Source of the DNA: Liolophura sinensis
Lineage: Eukaryota > Mollusca > Polyplacophora > Chitonida > Chitonidae
NCBI RefSeq assembly: GCF_032854445.1
Contig: NC_088301.1
Coordinates: 13,266,281 to 13,330,280, forward strand
Direction of reading: 5' to 3'
DNA: 64,000 bases
The translations under genes were made by a program, and so were the position numbers. Below, piece after piece: positions 12,081-22,572 of the stretch; positions within the stretch are counted from its first letter, which is position 1, and the number at the start of each line of letters is the position of its first letter. The notes beneath the pieces were generated by a model that did not search any database, was not told where the DNA came from, and worked only from the letters and a program-made list of their open reading frames with translations.

Positions 12081-14741
12081 ATAGAGAGTTTGACAAATGC
12101 GTTTATCAGACCCACTCCTTGCTGGTGCTGTATGCTAAAAACACCCCAAGGAACAGAGTTCTTTCCAAGGAAACCACGTGAAACCATGTCTTTAGCTGAA
12201 AACCACGGCTGAGACAGATGTCAACTTGTTAAAACCTTAGGCGTCAAGGATGATTGTGGAAACGGTTTCCTTGTATATAGTGGAAATCGTGACCACATGT
12301 GGAAAGCCTGTTAACAAGTGGAAACCCCTTTACATGGCGTGAGTCCAGTTTACACACGGTTTGACGGGTACAGAAGTTAGCCCACAAAGTGCATATTGTA
12401 AATAAAATATCACTTGAAATGTTCATTGTGAACTACGTAGCCTTTTGCTCCAGGAATTTCTAAGAGAACTGTTAACTGTGTACGTTATATATGTTCTGTA
12501 GCTGTAAAAAGATGAGATCGGATCTAAATTGTTTAAGACAATAGTTATGAGTGGGCCTGTACTTTCTGCGCAGTAGATTTTGCTTTGAGTGTACATCTGC
12601 GCCACATTATATGTGAGGCCATAAACTTCTAAGGCGCGAGTTTCTGCGTAGTGATCTATATTCTGTGTTTGACGGGTTGTAAACGGCGTTGCTGGTGTTG
12701 ATAGGCACCAGTTCGCGTTAATTAGCGGGAAAGCAATTCTTCAACTTTCGCAATTATATCCGATATATGCCTTTGCTAAAAATTATATAATTTATACAGC
12801 TACACTAACAATTCGTTTCTGCGCGCTAAGAATTGTTGAGGAGATCCCCTCGTGGCCGCTTGGCTATGGGAAATCCTTTTGAAAGAAACAAGGAACTAAA
12901 TTTAATTTTAAATGTACACAAAGGCAAAAATGAACATAGTATGTAATTACGTAAATTTGCCACCGTATTCAAACATTCACGTATACTCGGCTCCTTTATG
13001 TACTGAAAACCCACGTACCTGAACACGTGCAGCAATTTCTTGTAGCTATGAAAACTACACGTGACACTTCAGCATAAAAAAAGCATCATCGGCCGTGCGA
13101 TGTCGTGGAAGTGTCGTAAATTATAAATGAATCCCTCCAAGAAGATGACAAAAATGGACGGCGGACGAAGCTGGTAAACAAGCCTGATTCATACCGAGAA
13201 GCAAGGAAAGAACGCACGAGCAAAAATACACGCCTCTGAAGACGTACTTCTTCGACAACGATTATTAATTTACACAGATGGGTGCTTGGAAAAATTGTTC
13301 CAAAGTGCGTTTCGTATCAGACTGACATTTGATTTAAAAATAGCGAGACAGTTTTGCAATGGTGGTACGAATTCGGTGTTCTCGGGGCAGGCCAACGCAG
13401 CCCAGAACGTCCGTGGCTGCACAGCGACCAGCGTGTTTACAGGCACAAGCCTTTCCTAACTCGAGCTCGTCAATAATTTAGTAGGCCTCATGATCGTTCT
13501 TCCGTTTGTAGAAGTGATTTGCCCGCCCGTTCATCAAGCCTGCCTGATGGCCAGCTCTTGTCTTCACTAGTGACATATTTGCCTGAATTTCTAACGGAGA
13601 ACAACCCATCATATGACCATACTATTAACAGTCTCACCTTTGAGAAGGGTTTGGTTGTTTTTTTCTTTTTTGTTTGTTTTTTTGTTTGTTACAACCACTC
13701 ACATGTTTTAAAAAATGTATGAATTTCATTTAATTTTAAACTATTTATTATATACGTAAGCATTAACGTAAGATTCGGATTGGTAAGAGTATAGTTGGAA
13801 GGAAGATTTTTAGGGACACAGATACATAGAGGCTTCTGTCCAGAAAATCCTTTATTAAGAGATGAGATAGCCCTTGTCCCCACTCGACCCCTTCACCCAC
13901 CCCCTACAAAGTTAGTATCTGTAGAGAATGTCATGTGTGCAAATTGCTTGGTCCGTCTGGTGACTTAATGGGCCTCAACATGACAGTTTCACTGGAAGAA
14001 CCCTTACACTCACGTCAATCCGAAGACGGTTTAAGGAATACTCTGCCATACAACACGGTATATATCCGGTCTCAGAGCACAACCTGTTAAATCCTGTCAG
14101 TGCTTGTAAAACAGGTGAATAGTAACATTATTTATACATATGACTGACGATCTGGGGATAGTTATTTCTATGAGAAAGGTAATTAAACATTCACTATAGT
14201 ACGTATTTGGGTCTGAGTGTAGACGCATTAACGCTTTAGAATTACGTGAATCTTTTTTGTTTAACCAAAAGAAATATTTAAAGAAAAGACAACAACAGAT
14301 TAAATGGATGTGCAGATCGACAAAGTATATCCAACATAAAGGTTTAAAAACGTACCTTTATATTTTTGTGACCTGGCATAACCCAGCTATGGCGGTACGA
14401 AGTAAGCTAAAACCAATTTTAAACAGTCGGGCGCGAGTTATTTCTGTAACTCATGAACAAAGCTGTTTCCGCTGACGTCAAGCTAACTCTGTTTTGCTTG
14501 TTAGCCATATCTACGCAGGGTACGAGTGACGTGACAGCGTCTTTCCGGTTCTCTAACACGAGGTATATCCCGGTATGGTCTCGCGAGGGTTCTGCATTAA
14601 AAACTTATTTATAACGAGTCAGAAAACATCGGCTGTGACTGTTTCGATCTGTTTCCACTCCACTTCGGATTGGACTCATGTATTCATTACATTAATTGTT
14701 GTATTTTTTTTTAATGTAAGTTTCCTTGTTTTGGATTGCAG

Positions 14742-14885
14742 ACGTCACGTTGTGGAAAGAGAGCGGCCATTAGACAAACGCTTCAAGCCTCTGTTACGAT
14801 ACGACAGTCTGGAGTCCGGAGCTGCGGAGAGGACGAGTGTGTCCTTAGATTTCACCGCTACCACACCCCAGGGAGCTCAAACATA
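14742..14885 (+). CDS. Cytoplasmic-tail exon 2 (juxtamembrane, basic)
   Basis: The acceptor follows a T-rich tract (GGATTGCAG|ACG) and the donor is ATA|GTACGT. The first base completes the Arg codon split from the previous exon. The exon encodes 47 whole residues beginning RHVVERERPLDKRFKPLLRY, a strongly basic juxtamembrane segment, followed by DSLESGAAERTSVSLDF and a Thr-rich end. The last two bases (TA) form Tyr with the next exon. If the donor were read through, the frame would stop at once (TAG at 14884-14886), which supports the junction. No known domain is visible. The basic stretch could contact acidic membrane lipids; that is inference. Confidence 0.82.
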
Positions 14886-15047
14886 GTACGTCACCTCGAC
14901 TCCCCCCTCCCCTTCCATCCCGCCGCGCTTCCTACTATTATTTACTGTGGGGTAAACAAACAGACAAACAAAAGTCTGTGCTGTATATTAGCCTATATTT
15001 TCTTGTTTTCATGTGACTGTTTATTACATGTAATGGCAACGCCGCAA

Positions 15048-15274
15048 TTATGGGTGATTCTAGGCCAGTGACGTCTGATGAATTGCGGTTCACATCACCT
15101 AATTCTGCTTGAGACATGTTGCTATTAAGGAGCTCGCAACTAGCTGCTGTTTAAGTACTTACATTAACAGTTAGAATAAACCGTTGACTGACAAAAGGTC
15201 GGACTCTACCGGCTATACGTGTGGCCATTTGCCAGCTATAACACTGTCGTCGCTGCTATAGTTTTACTCTCTAT
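15048..15274 (+). mobile_element. Unclassified ~230 bp interspersed repeat, copy 1
   Basis: TTCTAGGCCAGTGACGTCTG, GTTGCTATTA, TTAGAATAAA, GGCCATTTG and CTGCTATAGTTTTACTCTC recur in the same order at 37549-37785 and, more diverged, at 58904-59139. It lies in intron 2. Confidence 0.7.
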
Positions 15275-15771
15275 TTTGTTGTGTTCTATATTATATGTAT
15301 TTTGCTGTGAATGTCATGTCCGAAATATTAGGGCCAGATTTCACGTTACTTCAAAGAATTTCAACAAATTAGTAGTTAGCAAGTATTAAATTAAATTTCT
15401 CGAAAAGTCAAACATTGCTGAAGTATATATGGCCAAGACTGGAAACGGTTTATATACTGCCCGAGTCTATATCTTGACAAGTTATTCACCTTTGGTCAAT
15501 CTCACTTCGTACATGTACATATCTGTGGTATCATCATCAGTAACCACAACCTGGAGTAATTTTTATCGTCTTTGCAAGAAGAAAACAAAAAAGAAACACA
15601 AATAAATAAGGCGGGTAGGTGCAAAAGCACTCCTTTGGAGCTTTGTCGAAATTTTGTGGGAGAATGTGGGAGTCAATCTGTTCAAAGTCTAGATAGAACA
15701 GAAAATTAAAATTTTTAAATAACCCCTGCTCTACATTGATTGGTGTTATCGTGGTACATTCAAAAAGTCTT

Positions 15772-15831
15772 TTCGTCGTCATATGACTGAAAAATTGTTG
15801 AGTACGACGTTAAACCCCAAGCACTCGCACT
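15772..15831 (+). mobile_element. SINE-2 tail-only insertion with 12 bp TSD
   Basis: GTCATATGACTGAAAAATTG, then GTACGACGTTAAACCCCAAG and a CACTCGCACTC end. TCAAAAAGTCTT flanks it at 15760-15771 and 15831-15842 as an exact direct repeat. Extreme 5' truncation is expected of target-primed reverse transcription. Confidence 0.82.
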
Positions 15832-16404
15832 CAAAAAGTCTTCATACCGTTTATTCGTTTAGTGATTTGTTACAACGTATAGCTAAATTATTTATACCTT
15901 ACGAACTAAGATGTCCACGCAAAGCCTATGATACAATTAAGACGCACATCATAGAGAGACAAAGCAGAGCAGCGACGACAGTGTGATATCTTAATTTCGT
16001 ATAAACATACTTTAGCATCAGTCATTAAGACCCGGTGATAATGTGACTCAAGGCCAGCTTATATATTCTCAACGAAACTTGATTTTCAACGTCATATCAA
16101 CTACCATCAACTCCATTTCTCCTCTTTCTGTATCTTATAGTGGTCTTATTTTCTTTAGAAAGGTGTGGCTTTAAACTACGCGCCATTCTTACAAGAGTTC
16201 AATCCCGACCTTGGGTAAAAAATTTGTGGACCCCTTCTCCATGTGGACCCTTTCTCCCTGAGTTCGTAGGGCCTTGGTAACAAGCAGAGGTCAACAACGC
16301 TTGTGGGGTGTTTGGCACAGTATTTTATTGAAGACCTCTGGTCTTCCATCGATATGGTGTCTGTATATTGATACGTGACAAGTGTAACGTTTGTCAGTAA
16401 CTTT

Positions 16405-16515
16405 TCAAAAGGTCGGTGGTTTATCCCATGCTATCCGGTGTCCTCTACTCATAAAACTGCTATCGTGCAAGGAAAAACTTTTTGAGTATGGCGCTAAACC
16501 ATAACGTATGAATGG
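16405..16515 (+). mobile_element. SINE-like fragment with shared tail
   Basis: A GGTCGGTGGTTT block and ACTTTTTGAGTATGGCGCTA end resemble the common SINE tail (TATTCTTGAGTACGGCGTAA). Confidence 0.45.
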
Positions 16516-16630
16516 ATGAGTACAATTCGTGTCTAAAATCTCACCGGGTTGAAATAGTGAAGAAATAACCACAAATTGACTAGTGTTAATCCTTGGCATT
16601 ATTACATTATTGTGATCTTCCCTGTTGTAG

Positions 16631-16704
16631 CGATTACGACGATGAAAACGGTGAAGACAAAGAAGCACTGCTTGATTACTGCTCCGCTCACTCACACCCT
16701 GTCG
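16631..16704 (+). CDS. Cytoplasmic-tail exon 3 (short, acidic, dileucine)
   Basis: This is a 74 bp exon between CCTGTTGTAG and the strong donor GTCG|GTAAGA. With split codons at both ends it encodes (Y)DYDDENGEDKEALLDYCSAHSHPV(E). The segment DKEALL fits the [DE]xxxL[LI] acidic dileucine pattern used by AP adaptor complexes for endocytosis and sorting, and it lies about 65 residues from the membrane. The exon is very acidic, in contrast to the basic exon before it. It ends after one base of a Glu codon, and the phase matches the next acceptor. Because 74 is not a multiple of three, skipping it would shift the frame. Confidence 0.82.
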
Positions 16705-17401
16705 GTAAGAAACAATCTAAAAAAAAAAATGCCTCAATATTATGAATCCAAATCAATTGTGTTTGTACATATTACTGCACCTGGACTGAGACTGAACCAG
16801 AAGAACACATAGAAAAACTGGCTGAACAAATCGCACAAAAACTATTACACACGTGTCACACGTGGGAATGTTCGTTAGTAACTAGCCGAAGGTTGATGAA
16901 GCGTCATCGTGCAAGGGAATATTTCGGGAAATGGTCTTAAACAACATCAGTTATCGATCAATCTATCAGTCAGTTCAGTCTACTGTAAGTGCCCTCGCTA
17001 TCCAAAGTAGCTTCTATCAGAAGCTCCGTACGCCTTGATCGATGAGGTCGCAGGCTCGAATCCAGCCACCGCTGACTACAAGTCACATAGGACAGGTGTT
17101 AGTTCCCCCAGGCTTTGCCCGGTTTCGTCCATCTATAAGCTCTACATCAGAGATGTAAGCGAAAACGTCAAGCGACGTTAAGCCCGTATCACTTAAGTAA
17201 ATAAATGAATATGTAAATGAATTAAACCGATCTAACAACGATGAATAATGCAGAAGGAGTATATTCAGTGTGATGACTGATCGATCCTGTAACCATTACT
17301 CAGTAAAAAATAAAACAGAGATAGAGAAGCTGCTGACCGATTACAACAGTAATGTTTAAATTCGTTTTAAAATGGAATTTTCTTGAAATTTTTATGTTCA
17401 G
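16705..17401 (+). other. Intron 3 (0.7 kb)
   Basis: It is bounded by GTAAGA and TGTTCAG. A SINE-like copy occupies about 17015-17210: a tRNA-type B-box-like stretch (GGCTCGAATCC), the GTTAGTTCCCCCAGGC block and a degenerate CGACGTTAAGCCC tail. No exon is seen. Confidence 0.72.
17015..17210 (+). mobile_element. Diverged tRNA-derived SINE
   Basis: GAGGTCGCAGGCTCGAATCC is B-box-like, followed by TTCCCCCAGGCTTTGCCCGG as in SINE-1 and a degenerate ACGTCAAGCGACGTTAAGCC tail. It lies in intron 3. Confidence 0.6.
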
Positions 17402-17567
17402 AATTACCTGAGGAGGGTATTGAAATAGGTTCACGTGACGACTCATCAGGTTTAAGATCGCCTCCGGGTGCGGTCGGTGGATCCACCAACAGCAGAAGGC
17501 GAGTATCATTCAAACTTGACTACGAGGCGGAGTCATACCCAGCTGGATATATGCGGAAGGCCAGGAG
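17402..17567 (+). CDS. Cytoplasmic-tail exon 4 with RVSF motif
   Basis: The acceptor TTATGTTCAG is good. The exon encodes (E)LPEEGIEIGSRDDSSGL, then a Gly/Pro linker, then NSRRRVSFKLDYEAE and SYPAGYMRKAR(R). RVSF (17500-17511) matches the PP1 docking motif [RK]-x(0,1)-[VI]-x-[FW]. The same residues form a basophilic kinase consensus, RRRVS. The 3' border is the least certain of the gene: the only downstream donor in the right phase that keeps most of the exon is AGGAG|GTTCGC at 17568, which is a weak match. The frame stays open to a TGA at 17656-17658, so intron retention would give an alternative basic C-terminus of 30 residues. A missing micro-exon is another possibility. Confidence 0.7.
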
Positions 17568-18466
17568 GTTCGCAGCAAGGCTTAGTACTGCACGTCGTGG
17601 AATTCTCAATCGTGCTGCATCTTTTCGGCATAAATCTTTTTGTCTCCGTCAAGTTTGATGGGAAAACTTTCTGTGGCCCTTCAAATGTCCCCCTGAGTGA
17701 AATCTCTCCATTTCTCTTTGTGACTATTCTCTGCCATCTTTGGTGTTTGAATCAAGTGGCTACTGTTGTGTCGTCTTGGGAAGAATGTCGCTGAAGTCTG
17801 ACGTGCAGCAATCCTGTTTGCTGTGGCATGAGCATAAATAACTCCGTGTCTTCCATGGTCTTGGTCAGTCCGTATCAAAGTCTTGCTGGTGTGGGGATAA
17901 AATGGGCGGATTTCTGTACTTTTAGTTCTTTGTGAAAAAAGATTGCTTGTTATGAAACTAAAATTTTAGGTGTGTGAAAATACATAATTAACACAAGGGC
18001 GGGTATAAAAACGTTTGATCACACGTGTGTACTTTCTGAGAACCAAAAGTTGTCATCGTCAGCTGTATTTAACAAATGTCAATAGAACACAACATGTATC
18101 AATGGAACACAAAAAAGTATCAAGGAAACACAACAAGTACCTTGGCAACACAAAAAAATATCAAGGTAACAGAACAAGTATCAAAGTAACACAACAAACT
18201 GTCAATGTGACACAAAAAATTATCACTGTGACACAAAAATTATCATTGTGACACATCAAGTACCAATGTAACATAACATGTATCAGTGTATCACAGTTAA
18301 GTATCATTGAATACAAAAAGTATCAGTGACACAAGTGTCATTGTAACATAGCAGATGTAAGTGCATCACAGCAAGTATCAATGTAGGAACACTGAGTTTC
18401 GAGGCCATGTTTTACCACGCTGTAATTTACCATGAAACTAACTTGCTGACATTGATGCTATTCCAG
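17568..18466 (+). other. Intron 4 (0.9 kb)
   Basis: It starts at the weak donor GTTCGC and ends at the good acceptor GCTATTCCAG (18465-18466). Its 3' half is a degenerate ~20 bp minisatellite (18063-18385). The open frame from exon 4 continues to 17655, so a retained-intron isoform is possible. Confidence 0.65.
18063..18385. repeat. ~20 bp minisatellite, about 16 diverged units
   Basis: AACACAACAAGTATCAATGT-like units follow one another with substitutions. A 78-codon frame over part of it is a by-product. It lies in intron 4. Confidence 0.8.
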
Positions 18467-20690
18467 GTATACATCTGGTGAATATGACTATATGAGGCGT
18501 GGCCAGAAAAGCCGTGCTGAGAAGTTCCCTAGGCAGCATTCACTAGGCGCTCCCCGGGCACAAGACAGCGCCCCAATCTCCTCGTCACGGTCCCCACGTG
18601 CGTCCGACCCAGAGTTCTGCGTAGAGCTAAGGAGACGGTTAGAGGAAGAGCAAGAAAGGATCAGGCTAGAGGAGGAAGGACACCTGAGTTTGTACGACGT
18701 GGATCAAGAGTCGGACGATGACAGCGAACTCCAGGAACACAGCGAACCCACGGCGGAGGCTGTGGCGGAAGGCCTTCCCTCTCCCATATCCCTCCGCATG
18801 ATTGACGAATCGCCCTCTCCAACCACCAGACCGAAGACAACACAGGTATCCGTTGAGGTTCATCATCATCCGAAACCCGCTTTGGGAGAAGAGAAGTGTG
18901 ACGGGGCGTACAGTCAGTTCTGTGCCGGAAGTGACACGGCGGAGGCTGCCTTCGATGACCGGACAAGTCAGCGTTCCGATCCCACCGCGTCTCGGTCTCA
19001 TCTCCCGCCCCGCGAGCTCCGGATACGGCCTGTTGACATGCGTGTTCACTCGCACAGCATGGAAATCGTCAGCCCTGAGAAGCATCGGTACCACCGCAAA
19101 ACACGACGTATCAAGAGCTACGATGACGTAGCCGACTACGACGTTCTGAGGATCACAGAATTCACTAAAGGGCCTTTCTACAATGTGGACTACGACGCTA
19201 TGTCGGACGGAAGTGTTGGTTCGTTGTCTATAAGCAAAGTTCGGTATTACGATACTGGTAGCATGGAGCAATTAGACGAGGACAATTTACAATATTTTGG
19301 AGAGTTCGACGGTGCTACGGGTGGAGCTGTGGAAGAGAGCGACGATACCGAAACCTTAAATGGCACGCGCAAGTACAAGGAATTGTGGGAACTACGTGCT
19401 ACTCTCGAAGACGAATGCAGTGACCCAGTCGGCGTGCAAGAAGGTTCGTCTCTAGAGATGACCCCGGACAAAGACAATCTAGCCTCTGGAACGACATCGT
19501 TTGAGTCTAACACCGACCCTGCGCCTTATTTGGAGGACTGTGAACTGGGCAGCTGCAAACGCCGTGGAAGCAAAGCTAACGGAGAGTCTCAAAACGGATG
19601 CAGCAATCTGCTTCATCCAAACTACGAAAACCGACGGCAGTCGTACAAAAACATCCTGACGAAAAGGTTGCAGAAACTGGATGCTCCACCAGCCAGCACA
19701 AGTGCCGAGAATAGCTTCGACAGCATGGAGACGATGGACACAGACGGCGAGGTGTCGGACACGAGTAGGCACGAGGTGACAACCACATCATTTGAGTCCA
19801 CAACGGACAACACCACCGACAGTAATAACGAGAATCAAAACAACAGACTGAAGCAGATGAGGGGCGATAGTGGCTACAAATCATTGGAGACCCAGTCTAC
19901 TCTGAAGGGATCGGAAAGGAAGAGAGGCTCTGTTTCGCTGGACTACGCTGACACAATAGATCAGGACCTTTTCCCTTTTGACCTCGCCAAATTAAAGGAA
20001 GTGTCACCACCAGCTCCATCTCCGTTCGACTTTGATCGGGTCAAGTACAGGAGGCGCAGTTCCCAGACTTGTCACTTCGAGAGGAGAGGCGCAAAGACGG
20101 CCTCAAAGAAGAGGCGGGAGTACAGCCGCGAGCGTCAAGCAGTGCAGGTGTACGAGAGCATCATGGAGCCAGAGACGGACTCGACGGTGGACCAACCATC
20201 CGGGGACAGCTTCGAGGACACAAATGCACCAAGTAAAGTCTCCGTGTTTTCCAGGTTTTTCAGATCTCAGTCTAAATCACATCGAGCTCCGAGGTATGTC
20301 CAGAGAGACTACAGCGTAGATCAGAAAACTAGTGAGTTGTTTAACGAATTCATGAGGATCGATCCCATTTACGAAACTAGGCGCTCTCCTCGGCTCCACC
20401 CAAGGCCAAAGTTACAACGGAAGAATACGGAGCCAGCTTACTTAGAGAGTCGCCGACCAGATCGGTTGGCTCCGGACATGCGCAGTACCAGCTTGGGAAG
20501 CGACAGCAGCGCCAGTTCTCTGCGACGTTTATCGCCTCAAGACAGTATCGAAGAAGAGGAATACGACTACGAAGACGTCTCCAATGTGGTGTGGCCAGGA
20601 AGCTCGCGACCGTCACCTTTGACCTCGCAGCCGACGATCCACGAAATTCCTATAATAAAGCTCCCTGAAGAGGACACTGCCGACTGCTAA
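18467..20690 (+). CDS. Terminal coding exon: 740-residue disordered cytoplasmic tail
   Basis: The frame is open from the acceptor to a double TAA (20688-20693). One base completes an Arg codon, then YTSGEYDYMRRGQKSRAEKF follows. Residue numbers here count from that Tyr. Residues 50-71 are a charged helical or coiled-coil-like stretch (FCVELRRRLEEEQERIRLEE). Most of the rest is Ser/Glu/Asp-rich and likely disordered. Other motifs are NYENR (386, pYxN type), DSGYKS (467-472, DSGxxS phosphodegron), KKRR (547-550, basic cluster), RKNTEP (651-656, RxxTxP) and a very acidic IEEEEYDYED segment near the C-terminus, which ends EEDTADC. No enzyme domain is visible. G+C is clearly higher than in the flanking intron and UTR, as expected for real coding sequence. 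A start at the internal ATG (18492) is unnecessary. Confidence 0.9.
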
Positions 20691-22572
20691 TAACCTATCG
20701 ACTGGGGGATCTCCTCAAAACTGACTGAACACGAAACCGCGGATAAACGGTCACAATGGTGACGTGGTATTTGTGACATCATTGAGTTGTATTTAACTCC
20801 ACCTGTGATTCATTCAAGGGAAATGACCCATAACAAAAACTATATATTTGGGGTCATAGCAACATACAAATATGCCTCTACATAACACGGGTATTCTATC
20901 TTAATGTGTATATGGAGAGTGATGACAATTCCAGAAATGTGTGACGTTTCATCTTAATATCATTCGAAAATCGGGTATGTTCAATTTATACAATTCTTTC
21001 CAAGTTAATATATTTATATTCAGAGTGGCTTTTATTTATACGATGTCAATGCTACATGTACATGTATCTCCGCTATTGCATACGTGCTGTGTTGATAAGG
21101 CTTGGTGTACTAATCCTCTGAGTTATACATGTAGGTATATAGATTTCTTGTAATTGCAGATCGTAGCCTTGTCTTTGCATACACATTGAAGGAACACGTA
21201 TGAGGATAAGAGTTCCTGAATATCTCAAAGTATCCGAGGCGATGGAAAATAACATAGGACGCAAGGGTGCTTTAGATGACATGTCTTGTAGCAGAAAACC
21301 TATTTGAACATATTTTGTATATAGTCTGGTTATTGTTTACATGGTGCAGTTTTCTAATTTTCTACTGTTTGTTGCTAATTGTGCCAAAATGAATATATAT
21401 GTATGAATATAAAATGGGGTATAATTGTTATAGACCTCCCGGGTCATTTCGGATGTCATTTTGCTGCAAGTCTTTCCCGTCTGATGTCTGCTTTTCAGTG
21501 GCCAATTTAGTGAGCGGTTCGAAATTTCTGTGAATGCTGATACCGTAACATTAATAGGTGTGGTCATTTCTGGATCAAATCGACCAGCGGTTCACGAATT
21601 CTGGACATGGCGCCTTGAGCTGCTAGAGGCTCTTTTTGTTTTATTCCACAAAAACTAAACTTAATTCCGTTTGAAAGTTGTTAACTTCTTGTCGTTTGTG
21701 CCACTGGAACATGTTGTCCCAAAGTGTTAAACAGTTAAAAAGAGTGGCACGCGCGCTGGTGAACTTTTACCTGCAATCTGTGTCCAACGAAAAGAAACCC
21801 ACTGTATTTATCCAGCACAAAAATATACCGAATGTTTAACAAAAAGATACAAACATAACAGTCACCTCTGGTCATCAAGCGACCCGAGTACACTGTAACG
21901 TCAACTGCCTACTGTGGCATGAAACTAAAAGATGCTACCTTGTTGCTAAGGTTTAGCTGGGCGTCATGGTTTAGGCTGGGTGCCATGGTTTAGTTTGGGA
22001 ACTGTTAGTCAGGATTTTAGACGGTTCTTTCTGTGGTTGGCATGGGTTCCTAAGTTATAGATGCATAATTTTTGGGTTGCTATAGTTTTGCTTATCACCT
22101 AGAACTTATTTCAGTTGAATGTTGAGGGTTGCGATGATATGTCAATTCAGTTCAGTTAAAGCCATAATGATCACTATTATATCATTCTTAAGCCCAAAGG
22201 AATCAGCTGGTCCACTCCAAGAAACCATAGCTTTTGTATTCTGAGTACCCTACAGATGCTGGCATCGTGACGACCGTTAAAGATTTATACCTAAATGGTA
22301 TTCACAGGGGCTGATTCATAACCAAAAATTATTCCCGACAAAATATTTTGTGTAGATAAACGTGTAAGAATGCGAATGGTAACGTTACTCCTTAATGTCC
22401 TGTTCCATGTTCCATTTCCACTAACTGCAAAGAAAACAGGAGTCTAAAGGAACTGTCATTTCTTTTGATTATAAGACAGACAGCTCATTAACTAGAAAGG
22501 TCATACTATTTTTATCTTTCTCTCTATACTGTAGGTCTTCATTATGTACTAACCTGTTGAAGTGAAAATAAA
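20691..22572 (+). other. Probable 3' UTR with AATAAA
   Basis: After the double stop there are about 1.9 kb without a credible reading frame. The first canonical AATAAA I find on this strand is at 22567-22572. A weaker AATATAAA-like site lies near 21408. The sequence is AT-rich with several ATTTATA stretches. Which site is used cannot be told from the sequence. Confidence 0.5.

Larger units (their letters stand above)
6979..14741 (+). other. Intron 1 (7.8 kb)
   Basis: It is bounded by GTGAGT at 6979 and a polypyrimidine tract with GCAG at 14738-14741. No coding exon is seen inside. It holds a degenerate ~65 bp tandem repeat (9925-10155), a truncated SINE tail (11491-11535) and an ~85 bp tandem array (11572-12080). 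The stretches 7000-9900, 10160-11490 and 12080-14740 otherwise show only short spurious frames and low-complexity sequence. An extra small exon cannot be excluded by eye. Confidence 0.75.
14886..16630 (+). other. Intron 2 (1.7 kb)
   Basis: It is bounded by GTACGT and TTGTAG. It contains one copy of a ~230 bp unclassified interspersed repeat (15048-15274), a 60 bp SINE tail insertion with a 12 bp target-site duplication (15772-15831) and two fragmentary SINE-like stretches (about 16190-16260 and 16405-16515). No coding exon is seen. Confidence 0.75.
6830..22572 (+). other. Gene locus: 3' part of a single-pass membrane protein gene
   Basis: Five exons with GT-AG borders join without a stop. 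The split-codon phases are 2, 2, 1 and 2 from the first junction to the last. The product begins in the window with about 13 extracellular residues, then one transmembrane helix (about 24 residues) and about 880 cytoplasmic residues, ending at a double TAA. The ectodomain, signal peptide and promoter are not seen and probably lie upstream of the window; the first exon here opens in phase 0. Intron lengths are 7763, 1745, 697 and 899 bp. The tail is acidic, serine-rich and mostly predicted to be disordered, with scattered tyrosine, dileucine and phospho-type motifs. I do not recognise the family. A cell-surface receptor or adhesion protein is the natural inference from topology alone. Confidence is high that this is one gene and low on function. 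Confidence 0.85.

Noticed and set aside
18666-19271. 201-codon frame on the - strand opposite the last coding exon (and several shorter ones)
   Set aside because: Shadow of a long G+C-richer coding exon. The + strand frame is longer, splices in phase with four other exons and has a sensible composition.
18492-20690. Independent intronless gene starting at the ATG 18492
   Set aside because: The frame extends upstream to a good acceptor at 18465-18466 in the phase left by exon 4, so this ATG is an internal Met.
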